From Calditrichia bacterium (lineage in GTDB: Bacteria > Calditrichota > Calditrichia > RBG-13-44-9 > J075): a stretch of 64,000 nt of DNA. The notes beneath the pieces are model-generated. The model was not told the origin of the DNA. It saw only the letters and a program-made list of their open reading frames with translations, and searched no databases. The DNA is taken from NCBI GenBank assembly GCA_020635015.1, contig JACKAP010000002.1:558001-622000 (forward strand), in the 5' to 3' direction. The position numbers and the translations under genes were made by a program. This document shows positions 7,490 through 15,862 of the stretch, piece after piece (within the stretch, counting starts at the first letter, position 1; each line of letters begins with the position of its first letter).

Positions 7490-10000
7490 ATGGCTATCAC
7501 CGAACTTTCCGCCAGCAAGCTGCGCCGGCATTTTAATGCCAAAACCTTTCCTTTCAAGACCACCGATGAGCTGACTCCGCTGGATTCGATCATCGGGCAG
7601 GACCGGGCGCTCAAGGCCCTGCAGTTGGGTCTGGAGATGGATGCGTCCGGCTACAACATCTTTATCACCGGTTCCCCGGAGACCGGCAAGACATCGATTA
7701 TCGAGAATACCCTGCAGCGCTACGCCGCCAAGCGCAATACTCCCAACGACTGGTGCTATGTGTATAATTTCGGCGAGCAGGATGTGCCGCGGGCCCTCTC
7801 CCTGCCCGCCGGCAAAGGGAAGGTGTTCCGCCGCCACATCGCCGACCTGATCAACACCCTGGAAATCGAGATTCGCCGGGCTTTCGGCAGCGAGCATTAT
7901 GAGAACCAGAAGGCGGCAATCATGAATCAGCTCAACCAGCAAAAACGTCAGATGCTGCAAGAGTTGGAAGAAAAAGCCATCGAACTGAGCCTGAAGATCC
8001 AACCCACCTCGATGGGGTTCCAAACCATCCCGATCAAAGACGGGGAACCGCTGACCCAGGAAGCCTTCCAGGGGCTTTCTAAAGACGAACGGGAGGATAT
8101 TACCCAGAAGGTGCAAAAGATGGAGGTGGAGATCAGTGAGACCCTGCGCAATCTCGCCCGCCTGGAAATGCGGTTTCAAAAATCGCTGCAGCAATTGGAT
8201 AAGGACGTGGCCAGCTTTGTGGTGGAGCAATATGTCAACGAGATTAAGGAGACCTACAAAAAGCACCGGCAAGTTACCGCCTATCTGGAAGATGTCTGCA
8301 AGGATGTGGTCGCCAACAGCGCTAACTTTATCGACGGCTTCCAGGGCGAAGGCGGAGAGGAAAATCTCGCCTTTAAGAAATCTTTTATGAAGCGCTATCA
8401 GGTCAACGTCGTGGTGGACAACAGCCAATTGAAAGGCGCTCCGGTGATCTATGAGACCAACCCCACCTTCACCAACCTGATCGGCCGAATCGAAAAATAC
8501 CCGGTGCAGGGCAGTTACGTCACCGATTTCACCATGATCAAAGCCGGCAGCCTCCTGAAAGCCAACGGGGGCTACCTGATGATCGACGCGATCGAGATGC
8601 TGCGCAATCCTTTCGTGTACGACGCTCTGAAGCGCAGCCTGAAGAACAAGCAGTTGCGTATCGAGGACGCCTCAGAACTTTACGGCACGCTTTCCGTGGC
8701 CTCCCTGAAGCCGGAGCCGATTCCCCTGGACCTGAAGGTGCTGGTGATCGGCTGGAGCCGGATTTATCACGAGTTGAGCCGTTATGACGAAACCTTCACC
8801 AAAATTTTCAAGATCCGCGCCGATTTCGATTATGAAACCGACTCGACCCCGACCTCGGTGATGCAATATGCCCAGTTTATCAAGCGGGTGATCGATCAGG
8901 AAAAGCTGCCTCCGTTCACCCGTGAGGCAGTGGAGGAGATCGTGCAGTACGGACACCGGCTGGCCGGGGAGCAGGAAAAGCTTTCCCTGCGCTTCGGGCA
9001 AATCGTCAAGATGTTGCAGCAATCGGCTTTCTGGGCCGGTAAACAGAAAGCCAAAATGGTAGACGGCAAGCATGTGTTGAAAGCGATCATCGAATTTGAA
9101 AATCGCCACAACATGATCCAGGAGAAAATCCTGGAAGCGATCAAGCGCAACCGCAAGAAGATCGTGGTGGTCGGCGCGCAGGTGGGCGAGATCAACGCAC
9201 TGTCGGTAATCAGTTGGGGCGATTTCGCCTTCGGCCAGCCCAACCGGATTACCGCCAAAACCTACATCGGCAATGATTCGCTGGTGAGCATCGACCGCAA
9301 AGCGGGACTGACCGGCAAGATTCACGACAAAGGCAGCTATATCCTCAGCGGCTTTTTCAACGCCCAGTTCGGTGAGTATGCTCCGGTGGCTTTTTCCGCC
9401 AGCCTGACCTTCGAACAAAGTTTCAGCAAGATTGACGGTGACAGCGCCTCCTCCACCGAGCTTTACGCCCTGCTCTCCAGCCTCTCGGGCGTGCCGATCA
9501 AACAAGGCATTGCCGTGACCGGCTCGGTCAACCAGAACGGGGAGATCCAGGCAATCGGCGGCGTAAATGAGAAGATCGAAGGTTTTTTCGAGATCTGCCG
9601 CCACAAGGGACTCACCGGGGAACAGGGGGTGATGATCCCGCGCAGCAATGTCAGCGACCTGGTGCTGAAGGAGACGGTACGGGAAGCGGTGGCTGCCGGG
9701 AAATTCCATATCTGGGCAGTGGACACGGTTGATGACGGGCTGGAGGTGCTGACCGGGGCCAAAGCCGGCAAACGCAACAAGAGCGGCAAGTTCACCCGGG
9801 GCTCGATCTATGCCAAAGTGGAAGAGCGGATGCGCCTCTTCTCCGAACGGGCCGAGAAACACCGCAAGTCGCTCAGCGATTCCCAGAAAAAGAATGCCGA
9901 AGAGCCAGCCCCTCCCAAGAACGACCCGCCGGAGGAAAATCCTCCGCAGGAGAAGGGGAAGGAGAAGAAGAAAAAGAAACGAAAAAAGAAGACCTTGTAG
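7490..10000 (+). CDS. Lon-related ATP-dependent protease (LonB-like, COG1067 type)
   Basis: AAA+ serine protease of 836 residues, related to Lon but lacking the Lon N-terminal substrate domain. The Walker A motif GSPETGKTS is at 61-69, followed by a long helical insertion (about 140-260) and the AAA core. The C-terminal Lon protease domain has the Ser-Lys dyad at Ser652 (DGDSASS) and Lys695 (GGVNEKIEGF); the 43-residue spacing equals that of E. coli Lon. The last 45 residues are highly charged and end in a run of Lys/Arg. Its final codons and stop lie inside a palindromic repeat shared with the convergent acyltransferase gene. Confidence 0.9.
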   Translation: MAITELSASKLRRHFNAKTFPFKTTDELTPLDSIIGQDRALKALQLGLEMDASGYNIFITGSPETGKTSIIENTLQRYAAKRNTPNDWCYVYNFGEQDVPRALSLPAGKGKVFRRHIADLINTLEIEIRRAFGSEHYENQKAAIMNQLNQQKRQMLQELEEKAIELSLKIQPTSMGFQTIPIKDGEPLTQEAFQGLSKDEREDITQKVQKMEVEISETLRNLARLEMRFQKSLQQLDKDVASFVVEQYVNEIKETYKKHRQVTAYLEDVCKDVVANSANFIDGFQGEGGEENLAFKKSFMKRYQVNVVVDNSQLKGAPVIYETNPTFTNLIGRIEKYPVQGSYVTDFTMIKAGSLLKANGGYLMIDAIEMLRNPFVYDALKRSLKNKQLRIEDASELYGTLSVASLKPEPIPLDLKVLVIGWSRIYHELSRYDETFTKIFKIRADFDYETDSTPTSVMQYAQFIKRVIDQEKLPPFTREAVEEIVQYGHRLAGEQEKLSLRFGQIVKMLQQSAFWAGKQKAKMVDGKHVLKAIIEFENRHNMIQEKILEAIKRNRKKIVVVGAQVGEINALSVISWGDFAFGQPNRITAKTYIGNDSLVSIDRKAGLTGKIHDKGSYILSGFFNAQFGEYAPVAFSASLTFEQSFSKIDGDSASSTELYALLSSLSGVPIKQGIAVTGSVNQNGEIQAIGGVNEKIEGFFEICRHKGLTGEQGVMIPRSNVSDLVLKETVREAVAAGKFHIWAVDTVDDGLEVLTGAKAGKRNKSGKFTRGSIYAKVEERMRLFSERAEKHRKSLSDSQKKNAEEPAPPKNDPPEENPPQEKGKEKKKKKRKKKTL

Positions 10001-10090
10001 GGTGTGGTCGCGACCACACCGCAAGGCAGGGTCGCGACCTTGTAGGGTAGGGTCGCGACCTTGTAGGGTAGGGTCGCGACCCTACCCTAC
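10001..10090. repeat. Tandem GGTCGCGACC palindromes between convergent genes
   Basis: A 20-bp perfect palindrome (10001-10020) is followed by three units of the form CCTTGTAGGGTAGGGTCGCGA; the last forms a perfect 28-bp palindrome at 10063-10090. The units supply the TAG stop of the Lon-like gene (ending at 10000) and contain the stop of the acyltransferase gene (10087-10089). They may act as a two-way terminator, though there is no T-run. Confidence 0.75.
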
Positions 10091-11013
10091 GACGGGCGGG
10101 TTTTCCAGCGGCGGTGGGTCCAGAGGTATTGCTCCGGATGCCGGCGCACGTGTGCTTCCAGCATGGCGGTAAAAATAGCCGTCACCTCCCGGATGTTCTC
10201 GTCATTCACTTCATAAGCACCTTTATAAATCACCGGCCGGATCACCCCTTTGTAACGGAAATTCCCTTTGCGGATGCTGTAGGCAAAGAACAGCGGCGCG
10301 CCGCTTTTGAGATGGAGCAGGGCCGCACCGGCCGGGGTGGAAGACATCTGCCCGAAGAACGGTACAAACACCCCCTTTTTTCCCCCATCCTGATCGCACA
10401 GCAATCCCACCAGGCGGTTTCGCTGCAGCGCCTGCAGGCAGGCGGCGATTGCCCCGCGGGCGTAGATCAGTTCCATCCCCCAGCGGCGGCGCATCTCGAT
10501 AAAATATTGATCGAGGTAAAAATTGCGCTGCTGTTTGATGATCCCGGCCAGCCCGTTGAAATACCCCGCCGCCAGCAATGCCGCCCCTACTTCCCAGTTG
10601 CCGAAATGGCCGGAAACCACAATCGCCCCCTCCTGGCCGCGGCGGTCCAGCCATTCCTGCACTTCCGGGGGGATATCCAGCTCCAGCCGCCGCTCCAGCT
10701 TTTCCAGCGACCAGCCGGTCAGCTTCATGAACTCCAGCATCAGCATGGCGAAGTGGCGGTAAGAGCGGTAGGCCAACCGGTAGCGTTCCGCAGCGCTCTT
10801 CTCCGGAAAGGCTGCGGCCAGGTTCCCCAGAGACACCGCCCGGCGATAGCGCAGCACCTTGAACCCCAGGAAGGCAAAAAAACGGGCAATTCCCACCAGG
10901 AAGATTTCCGGCATTAAGCGGATCGCCATCTCAATACCGCGGAAAACAAGATATTCTATATAATAACGCACTTTTCGGCCGCTACTCACCGGCCGCCGCG
11001 ATTGTGGTTTCAT
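10087..11013 (-). CDS. Lipid A biosynthesis acyltransferase (LpxL/HtrB family)
   Basis: Inner-membrane acyltransferase that adds secondary acyl chains to lipid A or a related glycolipid, evidence for an outer membrane. The product is 308 residues from the ATG at 11013 (an in-frame ATG at 11079 would add 22 unlikely residues). A membrane-associated N-terminal helix (about 15-50) precedes the catalytic HX4E motif in GHFGNWEVGAALLA. LCDQDGGKKGVFVPFFG is a further conserved family segment. The stop codon lies inside the palindrome shared with the convergent protease gene. Confidence 0.85.
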   Translation of the reverse strand: MKPQSRRPVSSGRKVRYYIEYLVFRGIEMAIRLMPEIFLVGIARFFAFLGFKVLRYRRAVSLGNLAAAFPEKSAAERYRLAYRSYRHFAMLMLEFMKLTGWSLEKLERRLELDIPPEVQEWLDRRGQEGAIVVSGHFGNWEVGAALLAAGYFNGLAGIIKQQRNFYLDQYFIEMRRRWGMELIYARGAIAACLQALQRNRLVGLLCDQDGGKKGVFVPFFGQMSSTPAGAALLHLKSGAPLFFAYSIRKGNFRYKGVIRPVIYKGAYEVNDENIREVTAIFTAMLEAHVRRHPEQYLWTHRRWKTRPS

Positions 11014-11103
11014 GTGGTTTCCAGGTTTATCGTTATCACGGACACCTGCGCAGAGGCGAAGCGTGGAGGTGAATACCATTCGCCTTTACCATGTTGCCCG
11101 CAT

Positions 11104-11150
11104 CCCATTGAGCATTGACCATTTACCATTAAGCACTTACCATTATCACC
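11104..11150. repeat. GAGCATTTACCATT-type repeat
   Basis: Iterated short units (GAGCATTGACCATTTACC, then AAGCACTTACCATT) between the acyltransferase and rtcB. The same words occur at 50937-50980. It touches the rtcB stop codon. Confidence 0.5.
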
Positions 11151-12609
11151 CTTTGATCACTCCCACCGGCACCAATTTCGCCACCTTCTTGCTGATCCCG
11201 GCTTTATGCATCACATCCACCACCGTCGAGACATCTTTGTAGGCGTGGGGCATCTCTTCGGCCACGGTGCGCATCCCCCGCGCCTGCACCACCACTCCCA
11301 TCTTACGCATTTCTTCCAGGAGATCACGGCCGCGACCCGCTTTCTTCGCCTTATGCCGGCTCATGATCCGCCCGGCGCCATGGCAGCTGCTGCCGAAGCT
11401 TTCCAGCATCGAGGCCTGCTGGCCGAGGGAGACGAAGGAGTAGCGCCCCATATCGCCGGGAATCAGCACCGGCTGGCCGATCTTCCGGTAGTGTGCCGGG
11501 GTGAGGGGATGGCCGGGAGGAAACGCCCGGGTGGCGCCCTTGCGGTGCACGCAGACTTGTTTTTCCGTTCCATCAACCTCGTGGGTTTCGATCTTGGCGA
11601 TGTTGTGGCAGACGTCGTAGATCAGGCGGAACCCCAGCTCCCGCTCGGAGATGCCCAGGGTTTCCAGGAAACTCTGTTTTGCCTGGTGCATGATTACCTG
11701 GCGATTGGCCCAGGCAAAATTGGCTGCGGCGGCCATCGCCCCGAGGTAGCGCTGTCCTTCTTCCGAGCGGATCGGGGCGCAAGCCAGTTGGCGGTCGGGC
11801 AGTTCGATGCCGTATTTTCGGCTGGCGGCGCCGAGAGTGCGCAGGTGATCTTCGCAAACCTGATGGCCCAGTCCCCGGGACCCACAGTGGATCATCATAA
11901 CCACCTGGCCGGGAAACAGCCCAAGCACCTCCGCGGCGGCAAGATCGTAAATCTCCGACACCATCTCCAGCTCCAGAAAGTGATTGCCGGAACCGAGGGT
12001 GCCCACCTGGTTGAATCCGCGCTCCTTGGCCCGCTCGCTGACGAATTCCGGCGCGGCACTCTCCAGGCAGCCCTGCTCCTCGGTGTGTTCCAGGTCCTCC
12101 GGCGAGGCGTACCCCCGCTCCACGCACCAGCCGGCCCCCCGGCTGAGGATGCGGTTCATCTCTTGGGCAGAAACTTTTTTGATGGCACCGGAAGCTCCCA
12201 CTCCGGTGGGAACATAGCGAAAGAGGCTTTGCACCAGCAATTCCAGTTTTTTACGAAGCTCGTCATGGGTCAGGTTGGTGCGCACCAACCGCACCCCGCA
12301 GTTGATATCGTACCCCACCCCGCCGGGCGAGATCACCCCCTCCTCCAGATCGGTCGCGGCCACCCCGCCGATGGGAAAGCCGTAGCCCCAATGGATGTCG
12401 GGCATAGCGATGGAATACTTCTGGATGCCCGGCAGCATCGCCACATTGATCACCTGCTGAATGCTTTCATCCTCGCGGATGATGGTTTCCATCATCTTGC
12501 GGTCGGCATAGATTTTTCCCGGCACCCGCATTCCCTTGCGGGGTGGGATCAGCCAGGAAACCTCGCTCTGCTGCTCGATGTCGAATTCGTTGTATTTGAG
12601 TGTCTTCAT
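11146..12609 (-). CDS. rtcB: RNA-splicing ligase RtcB
   Basis: GTP- and Mn-dependent ligase joining 2',3'-cyclic phosphate or 3'-phosphate ends to 5'-OH RNA; used in RNA repair. It has 487 residues from the ATG at 12609, chosen for the GGGGG just upstream; an ATG six codons earlier is possible. Family signatures are clear: PDIHWGYGFPIGG, GGVGYDINCGVRL (metal-binding Cys) and SCHGAGRIMSRHKA around the guanylated His. Its activator archease is encoded directly upstream, separated only by a repeat, so the two probably share a transcript. Confidence 0.96.
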   Translation of the reverse strand: MKTLKYNEFDIEQQSEVSWLIPPRKGMRVPGKIYADRKMMETIIREDESIQQVINVAMLPGIQKYSIAMPDIHWGYGFPIGGVAATDLEEGVISPGGVGYDINCGVRLVRTNLTHDELRKKLELLVQSLFRYVPTGVGASGAIKKVSAQEMNRILSRGAGWCVERGYASPEDLEHTEEQGCLESAAPEFVSERAKERGFNQVGTLGSGNHFLELEMVSEIYDLAAAEVLGLFPGQVVMMIHCGSRGLGHQVCEDHLRTLGAASRKYGIELPDRQLACAPIRSEEGQRYLGAMAAAANFAWANRQVIMHQAKQSFLETLGISERELGFRLIYDVCHNIAKIETHEVDGTEKQVCVHRKGATRAFPPGHPLTPAHYRKIGQPVLIPGDMGRYSFVSLGQQASMLESFGSSCHGAGRIMSRHKAKKAGRGRDLLEEMRKMGVVVQARGMRTVAEEMPHAYKDVSTVVDVMHKAGISKKVAKLVPVGVIKG

Positions 12610-12656
12610 GCTACCCCCGTTAAACAATCGGAGTTATTTCAAGTAATGATTTCGCT

Positions 12657-12768
12657 TTGGCTGTTGGTTGTTGGTGGTTGGTGGTTGGTTGTTGGTTGTT
12701 GGTTGCTATCAATTTAATCTTTTGCCAATAACCAATAACCAATAACCAATATCCAATATCCACTAAAT
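12657..12768. repeat. TTGGTTGTTGG / CCAATAACC palindromic repeat
   Basis: About six TTGGTTG-type units face about five CCAATAACC-type units across a short AT-rich centre, forming a long imperfect hairpin between archease and rtcB. The same family is seen at 27318-27392, 34917-34945, 49195-49262, 57340-57368, 62118-62287 and from 63960 to the right edge. Confidence 0.75.
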
Positions 12769-13185
12769 ATCAAACACAATCCGGGTTTGACAGCCATCCG
12801 GCGTGTCAGTGATCTCCAATTGATGATAAGTCACCGCCTTGATATCGAAATAGAGATAATGGCGCTGTGCATCCAGCGCTTCCCCGCTCACCGCGGCCTT
12901 CAATCGCCAGATGCCGTTTTCCGCGGCCAGTGTGAAATCCTCCACCGCTCCCCAGAGCCAGGCGTGTACTGTAACAAAATAATTCAGCTCACTCAGCCAT
13001 TGCACCAGCAGGTCTTCCGGTTCATCGCTGCTCAATTCGATTTGCCGGCGCTGCTCCGCCCGTATCGGAGCATCTTCCAACAGAAGATCATGGAATCCCC
13101 GGGCAGCTTCTTGAAAGAGCCCCGGCAAGCTCTCTGCCCAAACTTCCAGGGCGATATCGGCGGTGTGTGAAAGGATCTTATACAT
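12763..13185 (-). CDS. Archease, RtcB activator
   Basis: Small protein that promotes guanylylation and multiple turnover of RtcB. It has 140 residues from the ATG at 13185 (MYKILSHTADIALEVWAE), the usual family length, with the conserved HTADIALEV N-terminus and an acidic C-terminus. The frame is open for another 101 codons upstream, but that stretch is only translated 7-bp tandem repeat and is not part of the protein. Adjacency to rtcB supports the call. Confidence 0.9.
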   Translation of the reverse strand: MYKILSHTADIALEVWAESLPGLFQEAARGFHDLLLEDAPIRAEQRRQIELSSDEPEDLLVQWLSELNYFVTVHAWLWGAVEDFTLAAENGIWRLKAAVSGEALDAQRHYLYFDIKAVTYHQLEITDTPDGCQTRIVFDI

Positions 13186-13296
13186 TTCGGATTTCGGAAT
13201 TTTTGCCACGGATGAACGGGATGAACACGGATACCGAACGAGGTACAAAATATACGCGAAGGAATAGGAATAGTCAAATGGGGAATGCGGAATGAA
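13186..13296. repeat. CACGGATGAACGGGATGAACACGGATACC-type repeat (13205-13240) and flanks
   Basis: A short intergenic repeat with the words CCACGGATGAACGGGATG and AACACGGATACC lies just upstream of archease. A longer, palindromic relative sits at 47644-47739. No gene or promoter is evident in the remainder. Confidence 0.5.
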
Positions 13297-13470
13297 AAAC
13301 GCGAAGGGCGAAGGGCGAAGGGCGAAGGGCGAAGGGCGAAGGGCGAAGGGCGAAGGGCGAAGGGCGAAGGGCGAAGGGCGAAGGGCGAAGGGCGAAGGGC
13401 GAAGGGCGAAGGGCGAAGGGCGAAGGATAAAGGATAAAGGATAAAGGATAAAGGATAAAGGATAAAGGAT
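13297..13470. repeat. 7-bp tandem arrays (GAAGGGC)n then (GATAAAG)n
   Basis: About 18 head-to-tail copies of GAAGGGC are followed directly by about six copies of GATAAAG. Both reading directions stay open because the unit has no stop in most frames, which creates false coding frames. The GGATAAA unit also occurs at 28872-28987 and 44793-44835. Confidence 0.9.
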
Positions 13471-13496
13471 AAAAAATAATGCGCACAAAAATCAAT

Positions 13497-13795
13497 ATCG
13501 TGAGCGCAGCGAACTAATATCGCGAGCGGCAGCGAGCAAACATCGTGAGCGCAGCGAACTAATATCGCGAGCGGCAGCGAGCAAACATCGTGAGCGCAGC
13601 GAACTAATATCGCGAGCGGCAGCGAGCAAACATCGTGAGCGCAGCGAACTAATATCGCGAGCGGCAGCGAGCAAACATCGTGAGCGCAGCGAACTAATAT
13701 CGCGAGCGGCAGCGAGCAAACATCGTGAGCGCAGCGAACTAATATCGCGAGCAGCAGCGAGCAAACATCGCGAGCAAAGCGAACAAACATCTTGA
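13497..13795. repeat. 45-bp tandem array, six near-identical units
   Basis: Units begin at 13501, 13546, 13591, 13636, 13681 and 13726, exactly 45 bp apart. Each has two related halves, ATCGTGAGCGCAGCGAACTA and ATCGCGAGCGGCAGCGAGCA, kin to the 22-bp units at 6693-6766. There are no variable spacers, so it is not a CRISPR array. It ends just upstream of the foldase gene. Confidence 0.9.
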
Positions 13796-13879
13796 TTTCA
13801 GCGGGTAAATCGTTTAAGTTTGGTGCTCGTTTGTAAAATAGAAACCGAGTATTTATATAGTTCAGGAGAACCACGCTTT

Positions 13880-15706
13880 ATGATGTCGAAAATCCACCAA
13901 ATGACGACCTTCATCCTGGTCACCCTGGTCGTGTTGATCCTCGCTTTTATCGGCCTGATGATATTTGAATGGGGCGCCGACTATTCCGGCACCAACTTTT
14001 TTAACGAATATACGGTTGGCGAAGTCGATGGGGTCAAAATTCCTTATGAGCAATTCAACTTCAATGTTGCCCAGACCCGCCGCAATCAAGAGCAGCAGTC
14101 CGGCGGTTCGATGACGGAAGTTGAGACCAGCAAGCTGCGCAACCAGGTTTGGGATCAAACCATTACCCGGATTCTGCTTGGCAAAGAGATCGACAAGCTC
14201 AACATTGCCGTCACCAACGAAGATGTCAGCAACGGGGTGCTGCAGTTTATGTCGCAGCTCTACGGCAATGAGCCGCAGTTCCAGACCGACGGCCAGTTCG
14301 ATGTCGACAAAATGAAAGCGGCCCTGAGCAATCCCCAGTTGGCCGGCCAGCTGGCGGAGATGGAACAGCAGATCGAGCAGGACATCCCCTATCAGAAGCT
14401 GCAGGAGATCGTCAGTGCCTCACTGATCGTGACCGAACAGGAAATGCGCGCGGAATTTATGCAGCAGAACCTCAGGGCGAAGATCCAGTACCTGATGGTG
14501 CCGGTATCCGCCTTCCGCACCCAGGAGGTAACCGCCAGCGATGACGAAATCAGCAAGTATTACAACAATAACAAGGATGAGTTTAAGACTCAGGAGACCC
14601 GCAAGCTGAAATATGCCGCCTTCTCTACTGCGCCCAGCGCAGACGACAGCTCGCGCTTCTTTAATATATTGAACGAGATCAAAAGCGAGGCACTGGCCGG
14701 GGAAGATTTTTCCCGCCTGGCCTTACGGGAATCGGAAGATCCCACCGTCACTCAGAACCAGGGCGACCTGGGGTATTTTGAACAGGGGGCGATGGTCAAG
14801 CCCTTCTCCGATGCCGCTTTCGCCGCCAATCCCGGCGACATCGTCGGCCCGGTGAAGAGCCAGTTCGGTTATCACATCATCAAGGTGATCGACAAAAAAG
14901 TTGAAGACGGCAAGGAAAAAGTGCATGCCGCCCATATCCTCAAAAAGCTGGAGGCCAGCGGCGGCACGCTGGATAACGCCTACAGCAAGGCGGAAGCCTT
15001 TGCGGAAACCGCCCAGAAAGACGGCTACAATATTGCTGCGGACAACCTGGGTGTCGAACTAAAGGAAACCAACAGTTTTGTTCAAAATGACGCCGGCATC
15101 ATTCCCGGGGTTGGAGAACTATCGCCGGCAATGGCCTGGACGTTCGGCAAGGATGCCGGCACCATCTCCGAGGTGTTCTCCAACGACCAGGGGTACTATG
15201 TGTTTATGCTGGAAGCTATAGTGCCGGCCGGCTACCGCCCGCTGGAAGATGTGAAAGAACTGTGCAAGAGCCGCATCGAGATCCAGAAACGCAAGGACCT
15301 GGCGGCCGAATACGCCCGGAAAATTGCCCCCACCGTGCAGCAGGACAGCGATTTCAGAACCCTGGCAGCGAATGATCCGGAAAAGATCCTGGTGGCCGAT
15401 ACCACCGACTACTTCACCCGCAACATCACCGTGCGCGGGATCGGCCGGGCTCCGGCGGTGGTTGCCAAAGCCTTCAGCCTTCCCCTCAACCAGGTCTCCG
15501 GCATGCTGGAAACCGACCGGGGCTACTTTTTTATCCGGGTGACCGGGCGGGATGATTTCGATGAGACGGCCTTTGCGGCGCAGCGCACCACCCTGCGCAA
15601 CCGCATCTTCCAACGCAAAGCGAACAATCTCTACCGGGAATGGCTGCAGACCCTGAAGGATAATGCGGATATCGAAGATTACCGTTATCAGTTTTATCGC
15701 AGTTAA
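13880..15706 (+). CDS. Membrane-anchored peptidyl-prolyl isomerase (PpiD/SurA type)
   Basis: Periplasmic foldase and chaperone for exported proteins. It has 608 residues from the ATG at 13880, 11 bases after AGGAG; a second ATG follows at once. An N-terminal membrane anchor (about residues 12-30, FILVTLVVLILAFIGLMIF) is followed by a SurA-like helical domain. A parvulin domain (about 235-340) contains GDLGYFEQGAMVKPFSDAAF and SQFGYHIIKV, and a second, diverged parvulin-like region follows. A terminator lies 85 bases downstream. The PpiD architecture fits a diderm with heavy secretion. Confidence 0.88.
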   Translation: MMSKIHQMTTFILVTLVVLILAFIGLMIFEWGADYSGTNFFNEYTVGEVDGVKIPYEQFNFNVAQTRRNQEQQSGGSMTEVETSKLRNQVWDQTITRILLGKEIDKLNIAVTNEDVSNGVLQFMSQLYGNEPQFQTDGQFDVDKMKAALSNPQLAGQLAEMEQQIEQDIPYQKLQEIVSASLIVTEQEMRAEFMQQNLRAKIQYLMVPVSAFRTQEVTASDDEISKYYNNNKDEFKTQETRKLKYAAFSTAPSADDSSRFFNILNEIKSEALAGEDFSRLALRESEDPTVTQNQGDLGYFEQGAMVKPFSDAAFAANPGDIVGPVKSQFGYHIIKVIDKKVEDGKEKVHAAHILKKLEASGGTLDNAYSKAEAFAETAQKDGYNIAADNLGVELKETNSFVQNDAGIIPGVGELSPAMAWTFGKDAGTISEVFSNDQGYYVFMLEAIVPAGYRPLEDVKELCKSRIEIQKRKDLAAEYARKIAPTVQQDSDFRTLAANDPEKILVADTTDYFTRNITVRGIGRAPAVVAKAFSLPLNQVSGMLETDRGYFFIRVTGRDDFDETAFAAQRTTLRNRIFQRKANNLYREWLQTLKDNADIEDYRYQFYRS

Positions 15707-15717
15707 CCATTATTATT

Positions 15718-15753
15718 GCCACAGAGCCACAGAGTTCTGTGTCTCTGTGGCTA
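15718..15753. repeat. CCACAGAG / CTCTGTGG palindromic repeat
   Basis: TGCCACAGAGCCACAGAG faces CTGTGTCTCTGTGGC as an imperfect hairpin after the foldase gene. The family recurs at 50995-51022 and 55873-55972. Confidence 0.7.
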
Positions 15754-15790
15754 ACACCGCTTGTATGACTTATGAACTTAAACTCAACGG

Positions 15791-15824
15791 AAAGAGCGCC
15801 TACGATGACGAAGGCGCTCTTTTA
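15791..15824 (+). terminator. Rho-independent terminator
   Basis: Perfect 11-bp stem (AAAGAGCGCCT with AGGCGCTCTTT), a 10-base loop and a short T-run, downstream of the foldase gene and just before the DUF1015 gene. Confidence 0.75.
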
Positions 15825-15862
15825 ATTTGACACATTATAATGATGGATGCAGGAGGAACCTC

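Noticed and set aside
13497..13795. Possible CRISPR array
   Set aside because: The 45-bp units are contiguous and near-identical, without unique spacers, and no cas gene is in the window.
13032..13874. Open minus-strand frames of 90 to 280 codons across the tandem arrays, with a 15-residue repeat (LVRCAHDVCSLPLAI)
   Set aside because: They are translations of the 45-bp and 7-bp arrays, whose unit lengths keep frames open; no ribosome binding site, and archease starts inside one of them.
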